A stretch of DNA of 64,000 nt from Jiella pelagia (GTDB lineage: Bacteria > Pseudomonadota > Alphaproteobacteria > Rhizobiales > Rhizobiaceae), in the NCBI RefSeq assembly GCF_026898155.1, contig NZ_CP114029.1:2053501-2117500 (forward strand), in the 5' to 3' direction. Shown here in pieces: positions 8,895 through 19,616 of this stretch. The position numbers were made by a program, and so were the translations under genes. Within the stretch, counting starts at the first letter, position 1, and each line of letters starts with the position of its first letter. A model generated the notes under the pieces. That model saw nothing but the letters and a program-made list of their open reading frames with translations, searched no databases and was not told where the DNA came from.

Positions 8895-10406
8895 TCACTT
8901 CGACTGATAATGATCGGCGACCAGCCGGTCGAGCAGCCGGACGCCGAAGCCCGACGCCCAGGACTGGTTGTATTCGTTCGACGGCGAGCCCATCGCCGTG
9001 CCGGCAATGTCGAGATGGGCCCAGGGCACGTCGTTGACGAAGCGCTTGAGGAACTGCGCGGCGGTGATCGACCCGCCGGCCCGGCCGCCGCCGATGTTCT
9101 TGATGTCGGCGAACTTGCCCTCGATCATCTTGTCGTATTCGCGGCCGAGCGGCAGCCGCCAGACCTTCTCGCCGCTCGCCTTGCCGGCGGCCGAAAGCCG
9201 CTCGGCGAGTTCGTCGTCGTTGGAGAACAGCCCGGCGTGATGATTGCCGAGGGCGACGATGATCGCGCCTGTCAGCGTCGCCAAGTTGACCATGAACTTC
9301 GGCTTGAACCGGTCCTGGCAGTACCAGAGCGCGTCGGCGAGGACGAGGCGGCCTTCGGCGTCGGTGTTGAGCACCTCGATCGTCGTGCCGGACATTGCCG
9401 TGACGATGTCCCCCGGTCGCTGGGCAGCGCCGTCGACGGCGTTCTCGACGAGGCCGACGATGCCGATGGCGTTGACCTTGGCCTTGCGGCCGGCCAGCGC
9501 CCGCATCAGGCCGACGACGGCGGCCGAGCCGCCCATGTCGCCCTTCATGTCCTCCATGCCGCCGGCCGGCTTGATCGAGATGCCGCCGGTGTCGAAGACG
9601 ACTCCCTTGCCGACGAAGGCCACCGGCTGCTCGCCCTCGGCCCCGCCGTTCCAGCGCATGATGACGAGGCGCGGCGGCCGGGGCGAGCCCTGCGAAACGC
9701 CGAGGAGGGCGTTCATCTTCAGCGCCTTCATCTCGCTTTCGCCCAGCACCTCGACGTCGATCCCGTGCTTGGCGAGTTCCTGAATGCGCTCGGCATATTC
9801 GACCGGACCGAGGACGTTGGCAGGCTCGTTGACCAGGTCGCGGGCAAGCATCGTGCCGCTCGCCACCGCCTCTTCCCGTTCGAACGCGGTGCGCACGGCT
9901 TCCGGATCGGCGACAGCGAAGATCAGCGTCGAGGGCCCGTCGGCGGAGGTCTCTTCTTCCTCGTCGCCGGATTTCGTCTTCTTGGTCTTGTAGAGATCGA
10001 AATCATAGGCCCGCAGCATCGCGCCGGCGGCGATCCGCGCAACGTCGTCGGGCGAAACCGCGCCGTCGGCCGGCAGCTCGCACCGGACCGTGACCGTCGC
10101 GGCGCCCTTGGTCTTGGAAAGGATCGTCCCGCCGAGCTTGAGGAAATCTTCCTCGCTCGCCGGCTCCTTGGAATGGGTTCCGACGACGAGGAGCCGATCG
10201 GCCTCGACGCCCGCCGGCGCGATGAGATCGAGGCTGGCAAGGCTCTTGCCCTTGAACTTGGCGATGCGCGCGGCCTTGGCGACCGCCTCGCGAAGCGCCC
10301 CCGGCAGCCCCTCCGGGATCGACCCGCCCTCGCCCGCAAGGATGACCAGGACGTCGCCTGCCGGTGCGTCGAGAGCTGAAAATTCGATCTTTGGAAGCGT
10401 CGCCAT
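8895..10406 (-). CDS. pepA: Leucyl aminopeptidase (M17 family)
   Basis: PepA is a hexameric two-metal aminopeptidase; in some bacteria it also binds DNA. The 503-residue product carries [29 protein letters not shown] with metal and catalytic residues (K, D, K, D) and the family signature [14 protein letters not shown]. The C-terminus holds the [10 protein letters not shown] block. The ATG at 10406 (MATLPKIEF) fits the family start; an upstream in-frame ATG would only add an arginine-rich leader. It faces lptF across a 484-base gap. Confidence 0.95.
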   Translation of the reverse strand: MATLPKIEFSALDAPAGDVLVILAGEGGSIPEGLPGALREAVAKAARIAKFKGKSLASLDLIAPAGVEADRLLVVGTHSKEPASEEDFLKLGGTILSKTKGAATVTVRCELPADGAVSPDDVARIAAGAMLRAYDFDLYKTKKTKSGDEEEETSADGPSTLIFAVADPEAVRTAFEREEAVASGTMLARDLVNEPANVLGPVEYAERIQELAKHGIDVEVLGESEMKALKMNALLGVSQGSPRPPRLVIMRWNGGAEGEQPVAFVGKGVVFDTGGISIKPAGGMEDMKGDMGGSAAVVGLMRALAGRKAKVNAIGIVGLVENAVDGAAQRPGDIVTAMSGTTIEVLNTDAEGRLVLADALWYCQDRFKPKFMVNLATLTGAIIVALGNHHAGLFSNDDELAERLSAAGKASGEKVWRLPLGREYDKMIEGKFADIKNIGGGRAGGSITAAQFLKRFVNDVPWAHLDIAGTAMGSPSNEYNQSWASGFGVRLLDRLVADHYQSK

Positions 10407-10890
10407 GATGTCTCCTGGTGTCTGGAAAGGCGTTCTTCGCCCTCGGGCCGGTGCCCGGCAGCCGATTCCGGCCATGCAACCGGCCGGTCGACTCGCCGGC
10501 CGAACCGGGGCAGATTTGAGCGCGCGGGAGCGAATTGCAAGGGCGAGCGCAGAACTCGCGGATCGTTAACCACGTCGCTTGGCGGTTCCTTAGCCAAGCT
10601 GCGCAACTCTCCTTCCTTGCCGCCGACGGGACAGCCTGCCGGCCCTCGGCACCGATCGAGAAGTTCGCCCGACCCATGCACGCCGCCCCGATCATCACGC
10701 ATCGTGAAACGAAAGCCGCAGCGGGTGTGTCGGCCCGCTTCTCGACAAGCCGGGCCGAGACGTCTATTGCGGCGGCGACGTCGGACGGAACAAGCGTGCC
10801 GAGCGCGAGCGAAAGATGCAAGGCGGCCCGCACGCCTCGTCACTTCAGATCCTCAAGGAGCCGCCTCGTGACGGCTGGGCGCCGACCCTC
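10407..10890. other. Divergent promoter region between pepA and lptF
   Basis: About 480 bases without a supported gene. In many bacteria pepA and lptF/lptG are divergent, as here. The middle holds an AT-richer patch around 10560-10600 with GATCGTTAACCACG, the best candidate area for promoters, but I could not assign start sites. Confidence 0.4.
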
Positions 10891-12085
10891 ATGACGATAC
10901 TCGAACGCTACGTCTTCCGGCGCGGCCTGACGAACTCGCTCGGCGCCCTCGGTGCGCTGGTGATGATCGTCTGGATCGTCCAGGCGTTGTCGCGCGTCGA
11001 CATCGTCAAGTCGACGGCGTCGGCGGCGGGCAACGTCTTCTGGATCGCTCTTATGCTCCTGCCGGACCTTGCGGCCGGCATCGTCCCCTTCGCCATCCTG
11101 ATCGGCGCGATCCAGACGCTCAACAGCCTGAACGGCGATTCCGAACGGGCGGTGATGGCGGCCTCAGGCGCGGCGCCCCGGGTCGTCGCCAAGCCGATCA
11201 TCGTTCTTGGCGTCGTCGGCGGCATCGCCATATTGCTCGTCTCGCACGTCGTCGGTCCGATGTCCTCGCAGGCGTTCCGCGACGGAATCCGTGCCGTCAA
11301 TGCCGATACGATCACGCTGTTCCTGCAGCCGGGCCGCTTCGAGAAGGTCCAGGACGGGCTGGAGCTGTCGATCGGCTCGGCCAGGGGCTCGAACATCACC
11401 AGCCTGTTCATCGCCGACACGCGGGATCCGAACACCGAGCTGATCTATTTCGCCCGGGAGGCGCGCATCGCCGAGGAGGACGGCCAGTCGCTGCTGCTGC
11501 TCAGTGACGGGCAGCTGCATCGCCGCGACGTCAAGGACGATTCCGTCGCGGTGGTCGAGTTCCAGTCCTACGCCTTCGATCTCGCCGATCTGAAGCCGGC
11601 CAATCAGAGCGACTGGATCCGTCCCTCCGAACGCTCGACCGCCGATCTGATTTCCCCCAACCCCGCCGACAAGCTCTATCGCGAGAAACCGGGATCCTTG
11701 TCGTCGGAGCTGACCGACCGCATGACGTCTTGGCTCTATGCTGTCGCCTTCGCGCTCTGGGCGATCGTCGTTGCGGGCCAGCCGCGAACCAATCGCCAGG
11801 CGAGGCTCCGCTGCGATGGCACTGGGGCTGACCGGTGGTCTCGGGCTGAAGGCGCTCGGCTTCCTCGTCCTCGCCCAGGTCGACGGCGCGTCGGCCTGGA
11901 CGCTTGCCGCCTACGTCCTGCCGCTTCTCGCCATAGCTCTCGACGCGTGGCTGATCTGGACCGACGCCGACATCACCGAGTGGACGGTCTATCGGCGCAC
12001 GGTCGAGGCGATGGAGGCCATCGGCAACGCCATCGCCCGGCTGTTCGAGAGCGCCAGGATCGGCACGGCCGGGGCCGGCCGATGA
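10891..12085 (+). CDS. lptF: LPS export ABC transporter permease LptF (frameshifted in this sequence)
   Basis: LptF and LptG are the inner-membrane permeases that, with LptB, extract lipopolysaccharide and push it onto the LptC-A-D bridge. The product starts MTILERYVFRR, has three N-terminal membrane helices, a periplasmic beta-jellyroll domain from about residue 100 and three C-terminal helices. At GAGGCTC (11802-11808) the frame shifts; reading GAGCTC gives NRQASSAAMALGLTGGLGL and the last helices, ending at 12085 for 397 residues. Uncorrected, the N-terminal frame happens to stay open right through lptG, producing an artificial 781-residue fusion. Its stop overlaps the lptG start as ATGA. 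Confidence 0.94.
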
Positions 12086-13161
12086 GAAACACGACGCTCA
12101 ACCGCTATTTTCTGCGGCTCTATCTCACGTCCTTCTTTTCGACGCTGCTCGCGGTCTTCGCGCTTGTCTATCTCATCGACATGGTCGAGCTCTCGCGACG
12201 CGGACGCACCGACGATCTCGGCTTCTTCGGTGCCGTCAGCTTCTCGGCGTTGCGCGTGCCGGCCTTCATGGAACAGGCATTTCCCTTCATCGTCCTGTTC
12301 GCGTCGATCTTCACGCTCCTCAATCTCAACCGGCGGCTGGAGCTCGTCGTCGCCCGCAGCGCCGGCGTGTCGATCTGGCAGATGCTGATGCCGTTTCTGG
12401 CCGGATCACTGTTTCTCGGGCTGGTGGCAACCTTTGCCTATAATCCGCTCGCAGCCTGGACCAAGGCGAAGGCCGAGACGATCGAGTCGACGGTCTTCGG
12501 TGGATCGGCTGCGCGGAGCGGCGAGGAAGTCTGGCTGCGCCAGAACGCCGAGGGCGTGCGCTCGATCATCGGCGGCGCCACCGTCACCGCCGGCGGTACC
12601 GAACTCGGCAAGGTCAGCGCCTTCCTGTTCGGGGCCGACGGCTCGATCACCCAGCGCATCGACGCCGACCACGCCGTCCTTCAGGACGGCCGCTGGGTGC
12701 TGTCGCAGCCGCGCGTCACCCGGATCGGCTATCCGCCGTCCTATCCGCAGCAATTCGTCCTGCCGACCAGCCTGAAGCCCGAATACATAGAACAGCGGGT
12801 CGCCGATCCCGAAGCGACCTCGGTCTTCGCGCTGCCCAGGGAGATCGAGGTGGCTGGGAGCCTCGGGCTCAATGCCAAGGCCTTCGACATGCAGTATCAG
12901 ACGCTTCTAGCCCGACCGGTGCTGTTCCTTGCCATGACGCTGGTCGCTGCGACTGTTGGGACACGGTTCTCCAGAACTCAACATGCCGGCCGTGCGATTG
13001 CCCTCGGGGTGCTGGCGGGCTTCAGTCTCTACGTGATAACGTTCCTCGCCAAGGCGCTGGGGAGCAACGACATCGTTCCGCCGGTGATGGCCGCGTGGTT
13101 TCCGGTATTGGCCGCAGGATCGTTGGGGGTAACGATCCTGCTCCATCAGGAGGATGGGTAG
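12082..13161 (+). CDS. lptG: LPS export ABC transporter permease LptG
   Basis: LptG partners LptF in the LptB2FG exporter. The 359-residue product begins MRNTTLNRYFLRLY, has the paired N-terminal helices and the RVPAFMEQAFPFIVLFASIFTL coupling region followed by LNRRLELVVARSAG, which contacts the LptB ATPase. The C-terminus has three helices, including FLAMTLVAATVGTRFSR. ATG overlaps the lptF stop codon. The gene contains two intact GAGCTC sites (12187 and 12340), in contrast to altered sites in its neighbours. Confidence 0.95.
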   Translation: MRNTTLNRYFLRLYLTSFFSTLLAVFALVYLIDMVELSRRGRTDDLGFFGAVSFSALRVPAFMEQAFPFIVLFASIFTLLNLNRRLELVVARSAGVSIWQMLMPFLAGSLFLGLVATFAYNPLAAWTKAKAETIESTVFGGSAARSGEEVWLRQNAEGVRSIIGGATVTAGGTELGKVSAFLFGADGSITQRIDADHAVLQDGRWVLSQPRVTRIGYPPSYPQQFVLPTSLKPEYIEQRVADPEATSVFALPREIEVAGSLGLNAKAFDMQYQTLLARPVLFLAMTLVAATVGTRFSRTQHAGRAIALGVLAGFSLYVITFLAKALGSNDIVPPVMAAWFPVLAAGSLGVTILLHQEDG

Positions 13162-13164
13162 GCG

Positions 13165-15613
13165 ATGACATCGAGGGGGACGGTCGCTGCCTTGCCGGGC
13201 ACGACCTGGCTTCGGCCGTGGACCATTCTTCTTCCGACGGCGCTTGCGTTCGTGTTCGGCGACGCGGCGGTGGTGCACGCCCAGCCGGCGGTGCCGACCG
13301 CCGCCTCGATGCCCAGCGGCGACAGCAAGCTGTTCCTCGAAGCGGACACGGTCAACTACGACACCCGCAATGACGTCGTCACCGCGACCGGCGGCGTCCA
13401 GATCGACTATGGCGAATACAAGCTCGTGGCGCGTCGGCTGATCTACAATCAGAAGACCCGCCGCCTGATCGCCGTCGGCGACGTCGAGCTGCGACAGCCT
13501 GACGGCAACCTCGTCTACGCCGACCAGATCGACGTCACCGACGATTTCCGCGACGGCTTCATCGAGGCCCTCAGGCTGGAAACGCCGGACAACACCCGCT
13601 TCGCCGCAGCCCGGGCAGTTCGCCAGAACGGCGACAGCACCACCTTCGAGCGCGGCGTCTATACCGCCTGCGAGCCGTGCCGCGAAAATCCCGAGCGCGC
13701 GCCGCTCTGGCAGATCAAGGCGCGTCGGATCATCTGGGACGAAAAGGAACAGGTGATCCGCTACTACGGCGCGCAGTTCGAGCTGTTCGGTGCGCCCATC
13801 GCCTATCTGCCCTATTTCCAGTCGGCCGACCCGACGGTGAAGCGCAAGTCCGGTTTCCTCGCGCCGGAGTTCAGGACCTCCGACGACCTCGGATATGGTC
13901 TGCGGGTTCCCTATTTCATGGTGCTGAACGACAGCGCCGACGTCACCGTCGCGGGCACCTACTACACGAAGCAGGGCTTCCTCGCCGAGGCGGAATATCG
14001 CCAAGCCTTCGACAACGGCATGTTCACCGTGAAGACGGCGGGCATCATCCAGCAGGATCGGGACGCCTTCGACGACGACACGATCGACTACGACAACGAC
14101 GCGCGCGGGATGATCGGGACGACGGGCAAATTCGCCCTGTCCGATCGCTGGACCTTCGGCTGGGACGTTCTGTTGCAGAGCGACGGGAACTTCGCCAACA
14201 CCTACGACATCGCCGGATACTCGGCCAGCAAGCGCGTTTCGGAAGTCTATCTGACCGGCCTCGGTGACCAGAGCTATTTCGACCTCAGGGCCGAGAAGTT
14301 TCAGTATCAGTCGGACGACGACGATCTGAACGGGCAGCAGCCTTACGTCCTGCCGTCTTTCGACTACGAGCGGATCGAGCAGGAAGCGCTTCTCGGCGGC
14401 GAACTCAGGCTCAACGCCAATCTGGCCTCGATCTATCGCAACGAGGACGCCGTCACGCGGATCTGCAACACCCACCTGACCGGCGGCATCGACCCCGAAG
14501 ACGACTGCGCGAGGCCGTTTAACGGCAATCGGTTCAATCCGGATTATCTCCGCTATGACGGGCTCGAGGGTAACTATACCCGCGCGACGACCGAGCCTCG
14601 AATGGCGCAACAGCTACATTCTTCCCGTCGGTCTCGTCCTCACGCCGATCGCCTCGGTGCGCGGCGATCTCTATACCGCCGACATGTCGAGCGACGGCTC
14701 GACGCTGCCGTTCTACGCCGCGGGAGTCCGTGTCAGCAACGACGCCTTCGGCGCCGTGGACATCAATGACGACGGCGCCCGCGGCATGGCGACGGCCGCC
14801 ATCGAGGCACGCTATCCTTATCTGATCGAAACCGCCTATGGCAGCCACGTGATCGAGCCGATCGGGCAGATCATCGCCCGTCCGAACGAATCGAAAATCG
14901 GCAACCTGCCCAACGAGGACGCCCAGACGCTGGTCTTCAACACGGCGAACCTGTTCTCGCTCGACAAGTTCTCCGGCTACGACCGGATCGAGGGCGGCAC
15001 GAGAGCCAATCTCGGCCTGCGCTATGCCGGCAGCTTCAACAACGGTTATTCGATCGACGCGGTGATCGGCCAGTCCTATCATCTGGCCGGCGTAAACTCC
15101 TACGCCGAGCGCGACCTCAGCCTCGTCGGTTTCGATTCAGGGCTGGAAACGGACCGGTCGGACTATGTCGGCTCCATCTCGCTCGGCAGCCCTATGGGCC
15201 TGACCGTCGGCACCCAGGGACGCTTCGACGAAGCCGATTTCGATCTGCGCAGGGGCGATCTCTACGGCGCCTATCAGGGATCCAGGGCGGCCGGTTATGT
15301 GGCCTATTCCTACATCGCCGCTCAGCCGACCTACGGTTCGATCGTCGATCAGAACCAGATCAGTGCCGGCGCCTCGATCAAATTCGACGAGAACTGGACC
15401 GCTTACGGCCAGGTCGGCTACGACATCGGCAACAAGGAGCTGATCCGTCAAGGCGTGGCGATCAGCTGGGCGAACGAATGCTATTCGATGCTGCTCTCCT
15501 TTGAGGACGAGAACTCCAGCTATTCTTCCGACAGCGGATCGAGCACCGTGATGTTCAAGATCGGCCTCAGGACGCTGACGAGCTTCAACGAACCCTACGA
15601 CATCGGGCTCTGA
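13165..15613 (+). CDS. lptD: LPS assembly outer-membrane protein LptD (frameshifted in this sequence)
   Basis: LptD is the outer-membrane beta-barrel that, with the lipoprotein LptE, inserts lipopolysaccharide into the outer leaflet. A signal peptide ends near AVVHAQPA (about residue 38). The N-terminal OstA/LptA-like jellyroll is plain: FLEADTVNYDTRNDVVTATGGVQIDYG, with the typical YTACEPCRENPERAPLWQIKARR cysteine region, followed by the barrel. The frame breaks at GAGCCTC (14593-14599); reading GAGCTC gives TTELEWRNSYILPVG and 815 residues, ending in a strand with aromatic residues. It starts three bases after lptG, as in related genomes. Confidence 0.94.
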
Positions 15614-15960
15614 CGGCGGAGTTCGGCCTGGCATCAGAGCGATCTGAGAGGGACGAGGCGGAAGCTATCAGCCAGCCAGTGCGCTTCCCGTCTTTCCCGG
15701 CAGGCCCAGAGCCGCCGGGGCGAGACGCTCCGCTCATCTTTCTCCGTCACCATTGTTTCGCCAAAGCTTTCCTGTTTACCGGTACGGCAACGCGCGCGAT
15801 CATCCGGCAGGTCGGGACGAATTCACTTCTCATGCCGCCGCAAGTCGCTTAGACGAAGTCGACGATCTCGCGGGCGAACTCGCCCGTCGATCGGCAGCAC
15901 CGTCGAATCGAACAACCCTACGGCCATCAGTGCCGCCCAGGATGGGGAGTCAGAGCCTCG
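15614..15960 (+). other. Gap between lptD and surA
   Basis: About 350 bases with no convincing gene. Just before the surA start, GAGCCTC occurs at 15953-15959. If that was GAGCTC, the ATG at 15942 would come into frame and add six residues ahead of the SurA start used here. A GATGGGGA sequence at 15941-15948 may be the ribosome binding site for 15961. Confidence 0.4.
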
Positions 15961-16909
15961 ATGACATTCGTGAAACTGCTGGCAGCGCTTGCCGCCACCG
16001 GCGCCCTTTTCGTCTTCGCTCCTGCCGATCTTTCGCTCGCCCCGCAGGCGGCCCGAGCGGCCTCGGAGGTCGCCGTCGTCGTCAACGGCCAGCCGGTGAC
16101 AACCTATCAGATCCGCCAGCGCGCGGCCTTTCTCAAGCTGCGGCGCGAGGGCGGCAATCTGACCAGCAAGGCCACCGACGAACTGATCGACGAAACGCTG
16201 AAGATGCAGGAAGCGCGGCGGCGCGGCATCAAGATCCCGGATCAGGCTGTCGACGAGGCCTTTCAGAATTTCGCCAAGCAGAACAAGCTGACCTCCGCGC
16301 AGCTGACCGAAGTCCTGTCGCGAGCCGGCTTCTCCGCGCCAGGCTTCAAGGACTACATCCGCGCCCAGATGAGCTGGGGCCAGGCCGTCCAGGCCAACCT
16401 TCGCCGGAACGAGACGGTGAGCGAGCAGGAGGCTGTCCAGCGCATGCTGGCCCAGGGCGGCAAGAAGCCGACCACCACCGAATACACGCTGCAGCAGGTG
16501 ATCTTCGTCATTCCGGAAGCTGAGCGCGGTGCCAAGCTGTCGCTTCGCAAGCGCGAAGCCGACGGGATGCGCGGGCGGCTGAGAAGCTGCCCGGAAGCCT
16601 ACGACGTCGCCAAGCAGCTGCGCGACGTGACCGTGCGCGATCTCGGGCGGGTCTCGGCGCCGGAGCTTCCGGCGATGTGGAAGGAGGCGGTCGAGGCCAC
16701 CTCGACGGGCAAGACGACGCCGGCCAAGGAGACCGAGCGCGGCGTCGAATTCATCATGGTGTGCAACAGCCGCGAAGTCTCCGACGACATGTCGGCGGCG
16801 ATGGTCTTCCGCTCGCGCGATCTCGCAGAGCCTCGGCAAGGGCGAGTCCGGCCCCGACAAGGCGCTCCTGGAAAAGCTCAAGAAGAGCGCGCAGATCGTC
16901 CGCAAATGA
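15961..16909 (+). CDS. surA: SurA-type periplasmic chaperone / peptidyl-prolyl isomerase (frameshifted in this sequence)
   Basis: SurA escorts unfolded outer-membrane proteins, including LptD, across the periplasm, which fits its place after lptD. A signal peptide ends at PQAARA (about residue 33). The SurA N-terminal domain follows (VAVVVNGQPVTTYQIRQRAAFLKL, ATDELIDETLKMQEAR), then one parvulin-like PPIase region (EYTLQQVIFVIPE). The frame breaks near the end at GAGCCTC (16828-16834); GAGCTC gives LAELGKGESGPD and a stop at 16907-16909 for 315 residues, a usual alphaproteobacterial length. The TGA overlaps the pdxA ATG. Without the correction the gene would run into pdxA as a fusion. Confidence 0.88.
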
Positions 16910-17962
16910 TGCGTGGAGGCCCTGGCGCGAGTATCGCGCCGTTGGCCGTGACGCTCGGCGAGCCGTCCGGCGTCGGTGCGGACATCGTCCTGATGCTCAA
17001 GGCGGCGGAGGCCGGGACACTTCCGCCGCTGTTCGTACTGGCCGACCCGTTGATGCTCGCCGCCCGGGCCAGGCGACTCGGCCAGTCCGGCCGCGTCAAG
17101 TTCGCGGTGATCGCGGCACCGGAAGACGCCGCCCGGGTCGAGACCGGCGCGCTGGCTGTGCTGCCGCTCGAAAATCCGCAGTCCGAGACGCCGCGCACGC
17201 CGCAGCCCGCGAACGGCGCCGGCACCATCGAGGCGATCGACCGGGCAACGGGCTTCTGCCTCGACGGCCGGGCGTCGGCAATCGTCACCGGGCCGATCGA
17301 TAAGAAGGCGCTCTACGACGTCGGCTTCCGCCATCCCGGCCACACGGAATATCTCGCCGAGCCTCTGCTTCCGGCACCTTGGCACACCGGTCATGCCCGT
17401 CATGCTCCTGACCGGGCCGGAACTCTCCTGCGTCCCCGTCACCATCCACATTCCGCTCGCCGACGTGCCGGCCCGGCTGACGACGGAATTGATCGTCGCC
17501 ACCTGCCGCATCACGGCTGCGGACTATCGCAATCGGCTGGGGATCGCGCGGCCGCGCCTCGCCGTTTCCGGCCTCAACCCGCATGCCGGCGAAAAGGGCG
17601 CGATCGGCCGTGAGGACGAGGCGGTCATTGCCCCGGCGATCGAGATCCTCAGGGCCGAGGGCATCGACGCGGTCGGCCCACTTCCCGCCGACACGATGTT
17701 CCACCCGCCGGCCCGGGCGCGCTACGATGTCGCGATCTGCATGTATCACGACCAGGCGCTGATCCCGGCGAAGACGCTGGCCTTCGACGAAACCGTCAAC
17801 GTCACCCTCGGCCTGCCGATCGTCCGCACCTCCCCCGACCACGGCACTGCCGCCGACATCGCCGGCACCGGCGAGGCACGGCCCGACAGCTTTCGCGCCG
17901 CCATCGCGCTTGCCTGGAAGATGGCCGGGGCGCAGGCCGGCGGGGCGGCCGTTTCGTCCTGA
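16909..17962 (+). CDS. pdxA: 4-hydroxythreonine-4-phosphate dehydrogenase PdxA (frameshifted in this sequence)
   Basis: PdxA oxidises 4-phosphohydroxy-L-threonine in the DXP-dependent pyridoxal phosphate pathway. The N-terminus has [14 protein letters not shown] and the mid part TGPIDKKAL with [10 protein letters not shown]; metal ligands are in that His and later in SGLNPHAGE and [11 protein letters not shown]. The frame breaks at GAGCCTC (17359-17365); GAGCTC gives [21 protein letters not shown] and a 350-residue enzyme. The C-terminal [15 protein letters not shown] block is canonical. The ATG overlaps the surA stop and the TGA overlaps the rsmA ATG, so the three are translationally coupled. 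Confidence 0.94.
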
Positions 17963-18789
17963 TGCCTTCCCCAGACGGACTGCCGCCGCTGCGCGAGGTG
18001 ATCGAGGCGCACGGCCTCGCCCCGAAGAAGAGCCTCGGCCAGAATTTTCTTCTCGATCTCAACCTCACCGGCCGCATCGCCCGCCAGGCCCTGCCGCTCG
18101 ACCAGGCCACCGTCGTCGAGGTCGGGCCCGGCCCCGGCGGCCTGACGCGGGCGCTGCTTTCCGAGGGCGCGAAGAAGGTCGTGGCGATCGAAAAGGATCC
18201 GCGCTGCATCGCCGCGCTGGAGGAGATCGCGGCGCATCATCCGGGACGGCTGGAGATCATCTCGGCCGACGCCCTGACGGTCGATCTTGCGGCGCTCTCC
18301 GGCGGGCAGCCGGTCAAGATCGTCGCCAACCTGCCCTACAATGTCGGCACCCAGCTCCTGTTGAACTGGCTCACCCCCACTGCGTGGCCGCCGATCTGGG
18401 AGAGCCTGACGCTGATGTTCCAGAAGGAAGTCGCCGAGCGCATCGTGGCGGCGCCGGGCACGGATCATTACGGCCGGCTGTCCGTGCTGGCCGGCTGGCG
18501 AGCCCGCGCGAAGATCCTCTTCGACGTCTCCCCCGCCGCCTTCACGCCGCCGCCGAAGGTCACCTCCTCGATCGTCCAGCTCGTGCCGAACCCCGAACCC
18601 GAGCCCGCCGCTCTTTCGTCCCTGGAAAAGGTCACCGCCGCCGCCTTCGGCCAGCGCCGCAAGATGCTGCGCCAGAGCCTGAAGAGCCTCGGCGGCGAGG
18701 CGCTGCTCACCAGCGTCGGCATCGACCCGCAGCGACGGGCGGAGACGCTCAGCGTGAGCGAGTTCGTGGCGCTGGCGAATGCGGTTTGA
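17962..18789 (+). CDS. rsmA: 16S rRNA dimethyladenosine transferase (KsgA/RsmA)
   Basis: RsmA dimethylates two adjacent adenosines in helix 45 of 16S rRNA and acts as a late checkpoint in small-subunit assembly. The 275-residue product carries [11 protein letters not shown], the SAM-binding [16 protein letters not shown], the acidic AIEKDPRC and the catalytic [12 protein letters not shown]-terminal [12 protein letters not shown] and the [13 protein letters not shown] block complete the family pattern. It closes the lptF-to-rsmA run. Confidence 0.96.
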   Translation: MPSPDGLPPLREVIEAHGLAPKKSLGQNFLLDLNLTGRIARQALPLDQATVVEVGPGPGGLTRALLSEGAKKVVAIEKDPRCIAALEEIAAHHPGRLEIISADALTVDLAALSGGQPVKIVANLPYNVGTQLLLNWLTPTAWPPIWESLTLMFQKEVAERIVAAPGTDHYGRLSVLAGWRARAKILFDVSPAAFTPPPKVTSSIVQLVPNPEPEPAALSSLEKVTAAAFGQRRKMLRQSLKSLGGEALLTSVGIDPQRRAETLSVSEFVALANAV

Positions 18790-18896
18790 GGGGAAAGCTG
18801 CCTAAGATTTCGCCGTCCCGAGCCGCGCGGCGAAAGGTACGGGAAGGAACGATGGCGACGGGCTCACGTCTCGCCGGCATGCCATGACCCCATGCG

Positions 18897-19247
18897 CTAC
18901 CCGTCCAGTCTTGCCATCAACCGGACAATGGCGGGCCGTAGAGCCGGCAGATGGACTGCCAGGATCGACCGGATGTCGTTCTGGTTGATGCGATAGTATT
19001 CGTGGCGCAGGAAGTTGCCGATGCCGATAATTCTCTGCCACGGCACGTCGGGCTCCTGGCTCCGCAACTCTGGCGGTAGTTCCTTGGCTGCCTCAGAAAT
19101 GATCTGGATCGATCGCTCGACCGCGCGAACGAGCACGAAGTCGCCGACGATCGTCTCGAAGGCCAACCCTTCCGTGTGGGACAGAATGCCGTCGATGTTC
19201 TCCAGAATATGCTGGAGCCTGACGCAGGGGTCCTTGGCCGAAACCAT
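18897..19247 (-). CDS. hepT: HepT-like ribonuclease toxin (DUF86)
   Basis: HepT toxins are HEPN-domain RNases neutralised by AMPylation through their MntA partner. This 116-residue helical protein has ILENIDGIL and the segment GNFLRHEYYRIN, the GN-x-LRHEY form of the HEPN R-X4-H-X-Y catalytic region. Its ATG overlaps the stop of the mntA-like gene (TGATG), so the antitoxin is made first. The pair sits in a lower-GC pocket between rsmA and gmk, suggesting acquisition. The HEPN motif is read by eye only. Confidence 0.85.
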   Translation of the reverse strand: MVSAKDPCVRLQHILENIDGILSHTEGLAFETIVGDFVLVRAVERSIQIISEAAKELPPELRSQEPDVPWQRIIGIGNFLRHEYYRINQNDIRSILAVHLPALRPAIVRLMARLDG

Positions 19248-19546
19248 CAGAAAACGCGAACCGCGCTGTTTTCGATCGACGGCCGGTAGACAGGCACCAG
19301 CCGGTCACGGGTGCTGAACCCGATCTCAATCCCGGGAAACGCCTTCTCCAGCGCCTCATAGGGCGCGAGGAAGTCCATGATGTCGGCGTCCCGCCCTTCG
19401 GCGAAGTCGGCCAAGAGATCGATGTCGCTGTCCGGCCCCGCCTCGTCACGCGCATAGGAGCCATAGAGATAAAGCGCCGCCACCCCATGGGCGCGGATCT
19501 GGGGCTCCAGGGTCTTCAGGCGGGCGATGACGTCGTTGCGGGTCAT
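19247..19546 (-). CDS. mntA: MntA-like minimal nucleotidyltransferase antitoxin
   Basis: MntA enzymes transfer AMP to a tyrosine of HepT and so silence it. The product shows the polymerase-beta-like signature GSYARDEAGPDSDIDLL (G-S then D-x-D) near residue 32 and a third acidic strand GIEIGFSTRD. The internal ATG at 19546 (MTRNDVIARL) gives 99 residues and fits the family better than the upstream ATG at 19588. It is directly coupled to hepT. Confidence 0.85.
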   Translation of the reverse strand: MTRNDVIARLKTLEPQIRAHGVAALYLYGSYARDEAGPDSDIDLLADFAEGRDADIMDFLAPYEALEKAFPGIEIGFSTRDRLVPVYRPSIENSAVRVF

Positions 19547-19616
19547 GGCTGGAACATAGGTTGGATGTCGGTAGGTGTCATCTGGCATTGCGGCTCAGGC
19601 GGCATCGCCCGGGACA

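Noticed and set aside
10816..13161. A single 781-residue LptF-LptG fusion
   Set aside because: It arises only because the insertion at 11802 puts LptF's tail in another frame; the shifted frame between 11810 and 12081 is not LptF-like, while the second frame there is.
15961..17613. A SurA-PdxA fusion
   Set aside because: The join depends on the insertion at 16828; with GAGCTC restored, SurA stops at 16909 and PdxA starts on its own ATG.
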